Origin: a virus
Strand: one strand, 5' to 3'
IMG/VR virus record: IMGVR_UViG_3300023174_000452
Location: 1 to 31,913 of that record
Length of the DNA: 31,913 nucleotides
Shown here: positions 7,301-16,238 of the stretch, in pieces
Layout: each line of letters opens with the position of its first letter
Numbering within the stretch: position 1 is the first letter of the stretch
The notes under the pieces: generated by a model
The model's database searches: none
What the model was told of the DNA's origin: nothing
What the model saw: only the letters and a program-made list of their open reading frames with translations
Program-made: the position numbers and the translations under genes

Positions 7301-10300
7301 AGCATTGGCTAAAAGAAATCTTGCATTAGCAACATATAGAGGACAATCTAGTTTTGTAAAAAAACTTAAATTGCAAGGTGTTGCAGGAATGGAAGAAATG
7401 CTTTCTGCATTAGAAAAAAAAGCAGAAACTCATTCCGATTCAAAACGTACTATGCGACTTGGAAAAAATATTATTGGTGGACTTCTTACTGGATTAAAAC
7501 AAGGAGAAACACCTCTACAAACTGAAGCAGCAAAAATTGCAGATATTGCAACACTTTCAAAAACAAATTTGTATGGAACAACAGGTGGAATTGATCCTGT
7601 TACAAAGTCTATCCGTAGACAATTAGAGAAACAATTAAAATATAAAAACCTTGAACAAGAAATGGCTATAGGTCCAAAGGTAATGGGAATGATGGGTGGA
7701 ACAACACAAAAGCCAAGCGTACTTGGAAGATTAAAAAATGTTAATCCAATGAAGGCTAGCATGGGAATGATGGGTGTAGGAATGGCTGCATCTATGCTTC
7801 CAGGAACAGCAGGAAACATTGCTGGACAGGCTTCAGGTATTGCATTTGCTGCACAAGCAATCATGATGCTTCCAGGTCCACTTAAATTGGTTGCTGGTGG
7901 TTTGGCAGGAATGTATGGAATTATAAAAATAACTAACGCCCTTAGAGAAAAAGAACGTCAATCAATTGAAGGTCTTGGCAAGGCTGCTAATTTATCTTCT
8001 GGACAAATTGAAAAACTTGGAGGAATACTAAACTTTACTCCACTTAAAAGTAATTTAGAATTGGCTAAACCAGCAGTATCTGGTCTCACTCCACAACAAA
8101 GTAAACAAGTTGAAGAAACAAGAAAATTGCTACAAACAGATAAAGAATTTAAAGCACAAGTTAAAACATTGGGTGCTAAAGATAAAAACAATAACTTTGT
8201 TACAGATAAAAAAACTACAGATATTGTATTTAAATCATTAGCACTAAGACTTGCTGGACAAGGAGCAACAAAAGAAGCAATAAATAATTTTATTTATACA
8301 CTACAGCAAGAAGCAGGAAGAACTGATGTTAAATTTGATTTAAAGAGTATTGATTTAAATACAAAAGAAGGACGGGCTGGACTACAAAGTTCTGTAGATA
8401 CATTGCTAAAAGATTATCAATCTGCGTTTAATAAAGGATACGCAAAAACTAAAATTTATGTAGGGTCAGGTCGTGGTGGAGGAGTAGTAAAAGAAGTAGA
8501 AGTTTTAAGCAAAGACCTAAAAAAGAATTTAGCAACAGTTTCAAATGTACTTCAAAATACGTTTATGAGCCTTGACACACAACTACGATCTGGTACTATT
8601 AATGCAGAACAATTTAGTCAATCATTTGATGGAATATCTGCAAGTATCAAAGCAATGCCAAAGCCTGAAGCACTATTTTTAATGTCAAATTTAATGAAAT
8701 CTTTACCTTCAGAACTTGCAAAAGCAGCAGTAAAAATTAAAAATGTTGCAGATCAAATACTTATTTTAAAGGCTGCTTCCCTTGGAATTACAGTAACAGA
8801 AAGTATGATTAATGCACTTGCTGCTGCTTCTACAGAAACTGGAAAATGGGATGGAGCAACACAACGTACTGCAGGAAGAGTAAAAAATGAACTTAATCCA
8901 CAAATCAATTTAGCAACTAAGTTTTTAGAGCAAATGGCAACCGCAGCAAAAAATGCAGGAACTTCCACTGAAAAAATAACAAATATAGAAAAATACAATA
9001 AGGCCTATGCAATTATTAAAAACTTCTTTGATTCACAAGAAGCATTGATTAGACGTCAAAGAAAGTCAGAAGCAGATCTATTACAGTCAAAAATTGACAA
9101 TGCTCAAAAAGCAGTAGATGCTGCACAAAAAGAAATTGACGCTAAGCAAGAACTAATTGATGCAAATAATCATGAAGCAGATTTATTAAATCGCAAAATT
9201 GAACTTAACTATGATAGACCAATTCAAAAGTTACAAGATGAGTCAACAATATTAAATAATAATCTTGACATTATTCGTAAACAAGAAGACAGTATTAACA
9301 AACAGTATGATGCACAAATTGATGCTCTTGAAAAAATATCATCACTTAATCAAGAACTTGCAGCACAGGAAAAATCAAGACTTACAATTGCAGATGCATT
9401 AACGTCTGGAGATATTTCTGCAGCAGCAGTAGCAGTACAAGAAGCACGTGCAGCATCAGCAGCAGCAAGAATAGATCAACAGCAAAAATCTATGGAAGCA
9501 TCACGCCAAGCAGCACTTACTGGATTAACTGCTGGTGGTATGACTAAAGATCAAATTGAAGCACGTACATATCAAATTGGACAACAAACATTTTTACTTG
9601 AACAACAGAAAAAAGTTTTACAAGATCAGATTACAGTTATTCAAGATAAGAACTATGCAATTGAGCAGCAGATCTATACAGTTAAACAAAATTCATTAAT
9701 TCCAAATCAAAAAATAGTTGATAGTACATCACAAACACTTAAGGATTATAACGCATATACAGATAAGATTGTTGAGAGCGTTACATACCTTGGTGAAACT
9801 GCTGATAAATGGGAAGCAAATAGAATTAAAATAGAGGCTGCAAATGCACAACTTGAATTTACAAAGGAAAATATAAAAGAAGCAAAAACTGCAGCCGAAG
9901 GAATACTTGCAGCATGGAAACAAATAAATAACAAAGTAATTACAATTACAACAAACTATGTTACTGGTACAGCACCAACTGCTCCTACTGCTTCAACAAC
10001 TAAAGCATCAACAACGACAGATAGTCCATTTACTGGATTTAGAATTAATGACAGAATGTACGGTGGAAAAATAAAAGCAATGTCTATGGGTGGAATGGTT
10101 CCTGAATATTTTGCAAGTGGTGGAAGAATAGGATCTGACTCAGTTCCTACAATGTTAACCCCTGGAGAATTTGTTGTAAATAAAGCAGCATCTAAGAGAT
10201 TTGGTCCATTACTTAAATCACTTAATGAATCTAAATATCCATCAATGATTGGAGCAGGAAGTTCAGGTTACGGTGCCCCAATAAATAATGTATCTAGTTC

Positions 10301-10448
10301 AGTAAGTGATAACTCTACAGCAGTGTATAATTATAGTTTAGGCTTTAACATTAATGGAAATAGTTCAAATGCTAATGACATTGCTAGAGCAGTTATGACA
10401 CAAATTAAAAATGTTGATGCACAAAGAATTAGGGGGCAACGTAGATAA
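4311..10448 (+). CDS. Tape measure protein
   Basis: A 2045-residue protein, by far the longest gene, directly after the chaperones. Residues about 210-400 carry the conserved tape-measure core (helical, with MDMETQALKFRKVYGDLF and the LAADAAAAGFQG segment). Hydrophobic segments near residues 543-580 and 1155-1208 are candidate membrane-active segments for DNA delivery. Residues about 1580-1875 form a long coiled-coil region rich in Gln, Lys and Ala. A Gly-rich motif with VPAMLTPGE occurs near residue 670 and again (VPTMLTPGE) near 1945; it is common in tape measure proteins. At roughly 1.5 angstrom per residue the tail would be about 300 nm. The start has AAAGAGG 11 bases upstream; the stop overlaps the next ATG (TAATG). 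No peptidase or lysozyme motif was recognised, though a divergent one could be hidden. Confidence 0.95.
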   Translation: MADVNANIDINIDSSAALAQLKSLQRQIAQFHTSIAKSSETAALAQKSLQKNLLSSINSIGAFSAEMRTVKTSAESFTHALESNKFSMREYFRYAGASTKTFGRLFKTEFDTIGKVAEERVKRLQTQYIKMGRDTNGTMKAMAIMPTQLNMDDYGTQVQLTAQKQALFNQLMKQGSTNLLNFGKNTQWAGRQLMVGFTLPLVAFGSTASKAFMDMETQALKFRKVYGDLFTTPAQSNEALAGVKELANSFTKYGVAASQTVGLAADAAAAGFQGLDLQAQTKEATRLAVLGQIDQQQALQTTIALQNAFSISSQDLASNIDFLNAVENQTVTSLDDITTAIPKVAPVIQQLGGNVKDLAFFLTAMKEGGINASEGANALKSGLASLINPTKKASDMLASYGINAKAIVDNNKGDLKATVIGFAEALNKLDPLARARAIEQMFGKFQFARLSTLFANVAKDGNQASRVLDLANASVEQLSALSEKELGMTADSAMNKFKKSVEDLKVALVPVGQAFLQAATPIVEFVGNILEKFGKLSDGTKKVITLLTVGIGAAGPILLMTFGLLANGLANIIKLFLTLRGGYLRLTGQTQVLGEQTQYMTMEQLDAAAAAHSLNQTHANLTQTFTAETSAVKQLVLAYESAIKASSSFAMANPGMMMPIKGRKKFAKGGVVPGSGNGDTVPAMLTPGEVVVPKGIAKENMGLLASLFSGKVASRYAKGTLNVGGKAVEMNFNSAGALGQIQSVINKILSGGTELTDAEGIVAETLVRVADDSKVSFRSFIKELDIVTHSLENVQLKESVVGARKYSAKKAGITASIPEQMASRGAAGAEEVARANAAAEAVYKEYQNLGITGSKLNEALQIDRAHVIEIVNAEKRYGEAWQENAFVVQTHAENELSQSLTYERNQKAYLTALSKVDATDQEKNVLQEKITKNLALTEDELQIQAKVLKEMLADTALMKTTSAGLATTAKGALAAAGARAAMGPASPGVGSRTPQELALAKRNLALATYRGQSSFVKKLKLQGVAGMEEMLSALEKKAETHSDSKRTMRLGKNIIGGLLTGLKQGETPLQTEAAKIADIATLSKTNLYGTTGGIDPVTKSIRRQLEKQLKYKNLEQEMAIGPKVMGMMGGTTQKPSVLGRLKNVNPMKASMGMMGVGMAASMLPGTAGNIAGQASGIAFAAQAIMMLPGPLKLVAGGLAGMYGIIKITNALREKERQSIEGLGKAANLSSGQIEKLGGILNFTPLKSNLELAKPAVSGLTPQQSKQVEETRKLLQTDKEFKAQVKTLGAKDKNNNFVTDKKTTDIVFKSLALRLAGQGATKEAINNFIYTLQQEAGRTDVKFDLKSIDLNTKEGRAGLQSSVDTLLKDYQSAFNKGYAKTKIYVGSGRGGGVVKEVEVLSKDLKKNLATVSNVLQNTFMSLDTQLRSGTINAEQFSQSFDGISASIKAMPKPEALFLMSNLMKSLPSELAKAAVKIKNVADQILILKAASLGITVTESMINALAAASTETGKWDGATQRTAGRVKNELNPQINLATKFLEQMATAAKNAGTSTEKITNIEKYNKAYAIIKNFFDSQEALIRRQRKSEADLLQSKIDNAQKAVDAAQKEIDAKQELIDANNHEADLLNRKIELNYDRPIQKLQDESTILNNNLDIIRKQEDSINKQYDAQIDALEKISSLNQELAAQEKSRLTIADALTSGDISAAAVAVQEARAASAAARIDQQQKSMEASRQAALTGLTAGGMTKDQIEARTYQIGQQTFLLEQQKKVLQDQITVIQDKNYAIEQQIYTVKQNSLIPNQKIVDSTSQTLKDYNAYTDKIVESVTYLGETADKWEANRIKIEAANAQLEFTKENIKEAKTAAEGILAAWKQINNKVITITTNYVTGTAPTAPTASTTKASTTTDSPFTGFRINDRMYGGKIKAMSMGGMVPEYFASGGRIGSDSVPTMLTPGEFVVNKAASKRFGPLLKSLNESKYPSMIGAGSSGYGAPINNVSSSVSDNSTAVYNYSLGFNINGNSSNANDIARAVMTQIKNVDAQRIRGQRR

Positions 10449-11083
10449 TGGCCACAAGCGCATATTTAACGGGTAGAAAAAGATACTCTAGACCACAGAG
10501 CATTCTATGGGCAAACAACGCTGGAACCCTCTCCAATGGCTTATACGTACCTAATGGCATAGAGGTTGGAGCAACAACTGAAGAAACTGACACAGACCTA
10601 TTAGACCAATTCATTATATTATCTGACCATAATAGAGGAGAGATGCAGTTTAATAATCAAAGAATTGAAGAGCGCCAAAGAACAATTAACGGTCGCATGC
10701 GCTCTTATCATATTGCAGATAAACTAAATATGTCAGTATCTTGGAATATGCTTCCATCAAGAGGATATTCTGGTTTGCCAGGGTATAGCGAAACAACAGG
10801 ATTATCCCCAAATATAAGAACAACAGATGAGTATACTGCAGATGGTGGAGCAGGTGGAGGAGAACTTCTTGATTGGTATGAAAATCATCAAGGACCATTC
10901 TGGATGTATTTAGCATATGATAAATATAAAAATCTTGAAGGACAAAATTATCAATATAATGCTTTAAACAGATATAATCAAATAATTCAAGTTTATTTTG
11001 CAGACTTTAACTATTCTGTTGTAAAGCGTGGAGCAAATAATCACGATCTTTGGAATATATCGGTAACGCTGGAAGAAGTATAA
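10448..11083 (+). CDS. Distal tail-like minor tail protein
   Basis: A 211-residue protein immediately after the tape measure, where distal tail (Dit-type) or equivalent minor tail proteins lie. It starts in the TAATG at the tape measure stop and ends directly before the ATG of the hub gene, so the three are probably translated in sequence. The C-terminal strand pattern (IIQVYFADFNYSVVKRG, then NISVTLEEV) is typical of tail-ring subunits that assemble as a beta-sandwich, and the Gly-rich loop near residue 135 could be flexible. It likely forms the ring joining the tube to the hub and fibres. The functional call is positional, and a specific family was not confirmed. Confidence 0.6.
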   Translation: MATSAYLTGRKRYSRPQSILWANNAGTLSNGLYVPNGIEVGATTEETDTDLLDQFIILSDHNRGEMQFNNQRIEERQRTINGRMRSYHIADKLNMSVSWNMLPSRGYSGLPGYSETTGLSPNIRTTDEYTADGGAGGGELLDWYENHQGPFWMYLAYDKYKNLEGQNYQYNALNRYNQIIQVYFADFNYSVVKRGANNHDLWNISVTLEEV

Positions 11084-14000
11084 ATGTTTGAAAGTACAGA
11101 ATTAAAAAATCACTTTGAAACATCAGCAACAATTCAAACTCAGTCATTAGTTCTTGCTGAGTGGAATATGAATATGCCAGATAATATTTATAAACTTGGT
11201 AACTACAGATATAGACCACAAGAACAAAACTCTCAGTTCTTAACACTTTTTAATACATTTGATAATGCTGATACTGGAAATTTTTATACAGCAGCAACAG
11301 ATGCAGATGTTATTGTTGATGGTGGTTTTGAAAATAATGGAACCCCTAAAACATTTACATCAAAAAAAGAAAAACTTAAACTTTTATACTCACTAGAAGA
11401 CTGCGTTAAACCATTTAGACCAAGATCTGGTATTAATAAAGCAACATTTTTTAATGGAAAGTATTTATCAAATTCTGGCAGCAATCTTGCAAGACGACCA
11501 AGATATTACATGCCATCCAGAGATGATCAATTTAAATACTGGACATCTTTTAGAACTGAATCTGGTACAGAGCGTGGCATTGCAAACATAACAGTCAATG
11601 GTAATTACTACATAGATGATGCAGTTCCATTTGTAGTTTATAAAGAAAACGTTCCAGCAAATAGAATTATTGTTAAAATGCAAACTAATGTTGGGGATAT
11701 TGATCTTGGTACTTTTACAGATATTTCAAAAACATTTGCAGATCCATTTTATGGAGACAACAACAAAACAACTCCAACAAGATGGAGAGTTCAGTATTTA
11801 AATGGAGATAACTGGACAGATGCATATGTATTTAATGAAAATGATTTGCGTGAAGACGGAAGTCAAATAGTTAAAAATGATGGATATGTTGAATTGCAAT
11901 ATGGATTAACAAACATCCCAGATAACTTTAAAGATTCATTTGTTTTTGCAGAAACGCTGTCTTCTAGTACTTTGCTTCCAACAGTTTCAATAACTGGATA
12001 TTCTTATTTAGTAATTGAAAATAATGAAGATGTTGGAACTTTTTATATTTGGAACGGAACAACTAATGAGTATGAAAACTTTGTCCCTGCCTATGGCTGG
12101 ATACTTGGAAATGAAGAAATAGATAATAAAACAACCTTTGTAAAAGAACTTACAAATCCTGCATATTTTAAAGAAGGTATAAATGGAAATGTAGTGTATA
12201 GAGAGTTTCAAAATATTCGTGGAATAAGAGTAGCAGTAGAAAGAATGAATAAGTTTGAGTCTACGTTTGATTTAATTGAAATGTCTCCAAGACTAGTAGT
12301 AGATATATCAGATAAAGTTATTGAATATAATGTTAAAAAAATTCTTTCAGATCTTGGAAATTCTGCATTACCAGTAGGACAACTACTTGCATCAACTGGC
12401 TCACTATCTTTATTTGATGATGATCAAGCATTTAACAATAATAATTCCACAAGTATTGTAAAAGATTATATTCGTAAAAATATTAAATTTAATTTTTATG
12501 AAAAGATATTAAACGTAGAAGGATTTGACTATTGGGTTCCTATTAAAACTTTATACTCAGATGGCTTTCCACAAGCAGATGTAACTGCTGGAACGCTACA
12601 ATTACAATTAAGAGATTTTTATTTTTTCTTAGAATCAATGCCTGCACCAAGAATTCTTACAACAGAAACATCTCTTAGTTATGCAATTAGTTTATTGCTT
12701 GACTATATTGGTTTTAGTAATTATATTTTTTATAGAGAAGAAAATGAACCAGAACCAATTATTCCATTTTTCTTTATTGCTCCAGATCAAACTGTTGCAG
12801 AAGTTTTAAATCAGTTGGCTGTATCAACACAAAGTGCAATGTTTTTTGATGAATATAATAATTTTGTTATGATGAGTAAAAACTATATGTTGCCAACATC
12901 AAGAGAAGCAGATATGACTTTATCTGGATCTAATAATCAATCACAAAGCGGAATAATTGAAAATCAAACATCTGGTACATTGCCTAATATTATTTCTATT
13001 GCCTCAGAAGATAAAAAGGTTTATAATAATGGAAAGATTAATTATACATCTAGATACATACAAAGATCCTATGGATCTATACGTCAAGCAAGTATGATAG
13101 ATAAAGAAAAAACTTGGATATACAAGCCAGCATTATTATGGGAAGTTTCTGGAACTGATTCAACAAAAACAATAAATGAAGTTGCATCAAAACAAGGAAA
13201 GTATGTTTTGGGTGCAATGCCACTTAACTCAGATCTGCCAGCAATTGCTCCAATAATTGTAAATCATTCAGTTATAAATAATATTATAGATTTAGGTGAA
13301 AACGTTTATTGGCTTACACGATACCAAGGATATTTTTATTCTAATGGTGAAATAATTAAATATGATGCAGCAGAATTTAATGTTACTGGCATTGGAAATG
13401 TTTGGATTACAAGCAATCAAGATTATCAAAATTATTTTAAATCTATTCCATTTAATGGAAAAATATATCCAACAGGATTAATTAGGATATATACAGTTCC
13501 CTATTATGAAACGATTGATGGAATAACTCGTTTGCAAAATGGAGCGGTATCAGAACATGGTCGTGCACAATTTGGAACAGAAATTGCAGAGCACACTGCT
13601 GGCATTAATTCTTATTGGTCAAATAATGACTACGTAAGAGGTTGTGAAATGCAATCTCAATATTTATTTACAACAACATTGCTAGAAAATCTTTCCTTGC
13701 CAGCAACAAGTATAGGCGCTGCTGGAATAAATGATACAAAGGCTAGACAAGCATCGCGAGGCGGAACAATAAAAAACTTTATGTCGTCAAGCCACATAAC
13801 AGAAACTGAAGTAAACAGCAATCTATCAACACAGTCTGGAACAATTCAATCTTCTGCTTTGGTTATAAACGGTCCTTCTTTTACAACAACAGAAACACCA
13901 ATAAATCTTGTTTCTTATGTTTATAAAGAACTTGATAACGCATATAAACATTTTGGAACAAGAATAAGAATTGTTGGAAAAATAGAAAACAATGAAAATC

Positions 14001-15397
14001 GTAGCCAGACACCAACTGGAAGCGTAACTTATTATCAGGTTCCTGGAGTTCAGCCAGATCAAAACGTAAGCATTGGTGGAGGATCTGGAGGAATGGCGGT
14101 TCTTCTTAATCCACAAACAAATAATGGATATTATTTTGAAATTGTTGCATTAACAGAAGAAAATATAAACTCTTATTTAAAATTAGATAATCAAGGTCAA
14201 TCTGATATATCTATTAACAATGTTGTATTTTATAAAATTAAAAAAGATTCATCTAATAATAATGCAATTCCAGTAAAACTTTGGGGAGGGCTGTCAAAGA
14301 TTATTGTTGATGACGGAAGATTTACTGGTCAATACAGAACAACTGGCGAAGAAAATCCAACTGTATATGATTTAGCAGTAGAGTATGAAGACATTGGAAA
14401 AATAAGAAGGTTTTATTTATACATTAATAATAAATTAATAAAAGTTGTTGATGATACAGATCCGCTTCCAACATATAATAATATGGCTACTTTTGTTCGT
14501 GGATCATCTAGATGCATGTTTGAAAACGTATACGCTCTTTCAGAAAACTACTCTCAAAATACAGTATTTACAGTAGGAGAAACAATTTCTTCTGCATTTG
14601 GAGATAAGGTAATAGATGCAGATGAATCATTTAGAAAGTATGGAATGAGTGGAATAATCAAATCAACATATTTATCTGGCATTAGTTCTCAGCAACCACC
14701 TAAATATAATATGTATTTTGAAGAATTTGGATCAATCATGAGAGAGTGTGCATATTTTGATATAAAGTATGACCGTGCATACCCTGCTCTTTATGCTCAA
14801 CTATCACCAACATTTAATAGAATAAAAGGATACACAACATCTGGTTTTTATGCAGATTCTTATGGTGCAGAATTTTTAATATTTAATTCTACAGATACAG
14901 CATTAAACCTTGATGAAACTACTGGTAATTATTTAAGAATTCAAGGAATAACATTTACACAAGATACAACACATGAATTAACAGTTGACAATTATTTTAA
15001 GAAAAGGGGAAATCTTTCTAGCCCAGAACTTACTGGATCTTCATTAGTTACATCTAGTTTAGTATTAAAAGAAAAATTTGATAAAATTAAATTAAGTAGA
15101 ATGATATATGGAAATAATGAGTTTACATTAGAAACTCCATATATACAAACACAAGATGACGCAGAAAGTTTAATGGGATGGTTAACAGATAAATTAATGG
15201 AACCTAAAAAATCTATTGGAATAAAAATATTTGCAAATCCAATAATTCAATTAGGCGATATTATAAATATTGACTATAAAAATTCTGATGGAGTAGATTT
15301 AGTAACTTCAGATACTTCTAAGTTTGTAGTATATAATATTGACTATACAAGAAAAATAAATGGTCCAGACATGACACTTTATTTGGCGGAGGTATAA
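11084..15397 (+). CDS. Baseplate hub / minor tail protein with lectin-like insert
   Basis: A 1437-residue tail-tip protein. The N-terminal third is beta-rich. Residues about 530-620 (ETSLSYAISLLLDYIGFSNY, then VAEVLNQLAVSTQSAMFFDE) resemble the hub domain of tail-associated proteins. Residues about 930-1165 look like a concanavalin-type beta-sandwich: KHFGTRIRIVGKIEN, a Gly-rich GGGSGGMAVLL turn, NNGYYFEIVAL, then YLYINNKLIKVVDD. Such modules bind sugars. The last 110 residues return to a hub-like closing domain (LGDIINIDYKN and MTLYLAEV). In actinophages large proteins of this type follow the distal tail gene and carry receptor-binding modules. The start is the ATG immediately after the preceding stop. 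Hub role is likely; the sugar-binding role is inferred from fold-like pattern only. Confidence 0.7.
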   Translation: MFESTELKNHFETSATIQTQSLVLAEWNMNMPDNIYKLGNYRYRPQEQNSQFLTLFNTFDNADTGNFYTAATDADVIVDGGFENNGTPKTFTSKKEKLKLLYSLEDCVKPFRPRSGINKATFFNGKYLSNSGSNLARRPRYYMPSRDDQFKYWTSFRTESGTERGIANITVNGNYYIDDAVPFVVYKENVPANRIIVKMQTNVGDIDLGTFTDISKTFADPFYGDNNKTTPTRWRVQYLNGDNWTDAYVFNENDLREDGSQIVKNDGYVELQYGLTNIPDNFKDSFVFAETLSSSTLLPTVSITGYSYLVIENNEDVGTFYIWNGTTNEYENFVPAYGWILGNEEIDNKTTFVKELTNPAYFKEGINGNVVYREFQNIRGIRVAVERMNKFESTFDLIEMSPRLVVDISDKVIEYNVKKILSDLGNSALPVGQLLASTGSLSLFDDDQAFNNNNSTSIVKDYIRKNIKFNFYEKILNVEGFDYWVPIKTLYSDGFPQADVTAGTLQLQLRDFYFFLESMPAPRILTTETSLSYAISLLLDYIGFSNYIFYREENEPEPIIPFFFIAPDQTVAEVLNQLAVSTQSAMFFDEYNNFVMMSKNYMLPTSREADMTLSGSNNQSQSGIIENQTSGTLPNIISIASEDKKVYNNGKINYTSRYIQRSYGSIRQASMIDKEKTWIYKPALLWEVSGTDSTKTINEVASKQGKYVLGAMPLNSDLPAIAPIIVNHSVINNIIDLGENVYWLTRYQGYFYSNGEIIKYDAAEFNVTGIGNVWITSNQDYQNYFKSIPFNGKIYPTGLIRIYTVPYYETIDGITRLQNGAVSEHGRAQFGTEIAEHTAGINSYWSNNDYVRGCEMQSQYLFTTTLLENLSLPATSIGAAGINDTKARQASRGGTIKNFMSSSHITETEVNSNLSTQSGTIQSSALVINGPSFTTTETPINLVSYVYKELDNAYKHFGTRIRIVGKIENNENRSQTPTGSVTYYQVPGVQPDQNVSIGGGSGGMAVLLNPQTNNGYYFEIVALTEENINSYLKLDNQGQSDISINNVVFYKIKKDSSNNNAIPVKLWGGLSKIIVDDGRFTGQYRTTGEENPTVYDLAVEYEDIGKIRRFYLYINNKLIKVVDDTDPLPTYNNMATFVRGSSRCMFENVYALSENYSQNTVFTVGETISSAFGDKVIDADESFRKYGMSGIIKSTYLSGISSQQPPKYNMYFEEFGSIMRECAYFDIKYDRAYPALYAQLSPTFNRIKGYTTSGFYADSYGAEFLIFNSTDTALNLDETTGNYLRIQGITFTQDTTHELTVDNYFKKRGNLSSPELTGSSLVTSSLVLKEKFDKIKLSRMIYGNNEFTLETPYIQTQDDAESLMGWLTDKLMEPKKSIGIKIFANPIIQLGDIINIDYKNSDGVDLVTSDTSKFVVYNIDYTRKINGPDMTLYLAEV

Positions 15398-15398
15398 T

Positions 15399-16238
15399 AT
15401 GGGTGCTTTAGATTGGGCAAATTATGAACGCCAAAAAAATAATACAGTTAATAAAGATATTAATGCTGCAAAAACAGCAGAAGCAATAAGCATTGTTGGA
15501 GCAGAGCAAGTAGCAGCAAGAGGTGGCGTAAATTCTCAAGGATATTTTAATGATGTTCCTGAGTATCAACAGTTAACTGCAAATGAAAGAGCATCCGTAA
15601 CACTTTCTAATGGAAGCATAAATACACAAGGAATGCTTGCAATTTTAGATAAAAAAGAAAGAGAATACTTTGGAGACATTAAATATAATAGAATGTATGG
15701 CATTCATCCAACAAACAATGAACCAGTTACATTTTTAAAAGCAACACCTCCAGCACCAGAGCCAGAAATGTTTTCTGCAAGAATGTTTGAAACATCGCCA
15801 CTAGTTAAAGCAGCCCCAATAGACACTATTTTGTTTGACGATGCAGCAGTTCCAATAGAAATAATGTCAGATCTTATTTTTGAAAATATTGGTGGTCAAG
15901 AATTAATTAGTATTGTTAGATCAGATACTGTCAATGGACAAAAAATATCTTATCAACCAATAAAAAATCTATCAGCAATTCAACAACAATATAATCCAAA
16001 TAATATTTTAGGACTTCAACAAACTGCAAATAGGTTTTTTGCTGGATTTTCAATTAAACTAGAGGATAAAATACCTGAAGTTGGCAATGGGCTAAATGGA
16101 GAGAATGTTTATTTTGATGAAACTACTGGAGATCTTATTATTGAGTTTGTTAATTTAAACAATGATGAACAAATAGAAACTCAAATAACAGTAAATGGTA
16201 CAATATATGAAGCGAATCTTGGAGACTATACGTCATGA
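15399..16238 (+). CDS. Minor tail protein, unknown role
   Basis: A 279-residue protein between the hub and fibre-like genes. The start at 15399 is supported by GGCGGAGG (15385-15392) inside the end of the hub gene. The N-terminus (MGALDWANYERQKNN) is helical and polar; a Pro-rich linker (TPPAPEPEM, near residue 115) separates it from a C-terminal beta-rich domain ending in DGD-free acidic strands such as ETTGDLIIEFVNLN. The last four bases overlap the next gene (ATGA). No known enzymatic motif is visible. By position it is probably a tail-tip or fibre-base component, perhaps linking hub to receptor-binding proteins, but I do not recognise a named family. Confidence 0.5.
   Translation: MGALDWANYERQKNNTVNKDINAAKTAEAISIVGAEQVAARGGVNSQGYFNDVPEYQQLTANERASVTLSNGSINTQGMLAILDKKEREYFGDIKYNRMYGIHPTNNEPVTFLKATPPAPEPEMFSARMFETSPLVKAAPIDTILFDDAAVPIEIMSDLIFENIGGQELISIVRSDTVNGQKISYQPIKNLSAIQQQYNPNNILGLQQTANRFFAGFSIKLEDKIPEVGNGLNGENVYFDETTGDLIIEFVNLNNDEQIETQITVNGTIYEANLGDYTS

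Noticed and set aside
7430-7864. 144-residue open frame on the - strand
   Set aside because: It lies fully within the tape measure gene, has low-complexity Ile/Pro/Ala-rich composition typical of antisense shadows, and no RBS or supporting neighbours.
8571-8600. TTGACA-N16-TACTAT promoter-like match in the tape measure gene
   Set aside because: It lies mid-gene with no start codon served by it, and shows that such matches arise by chance in this AT-rich sequence.
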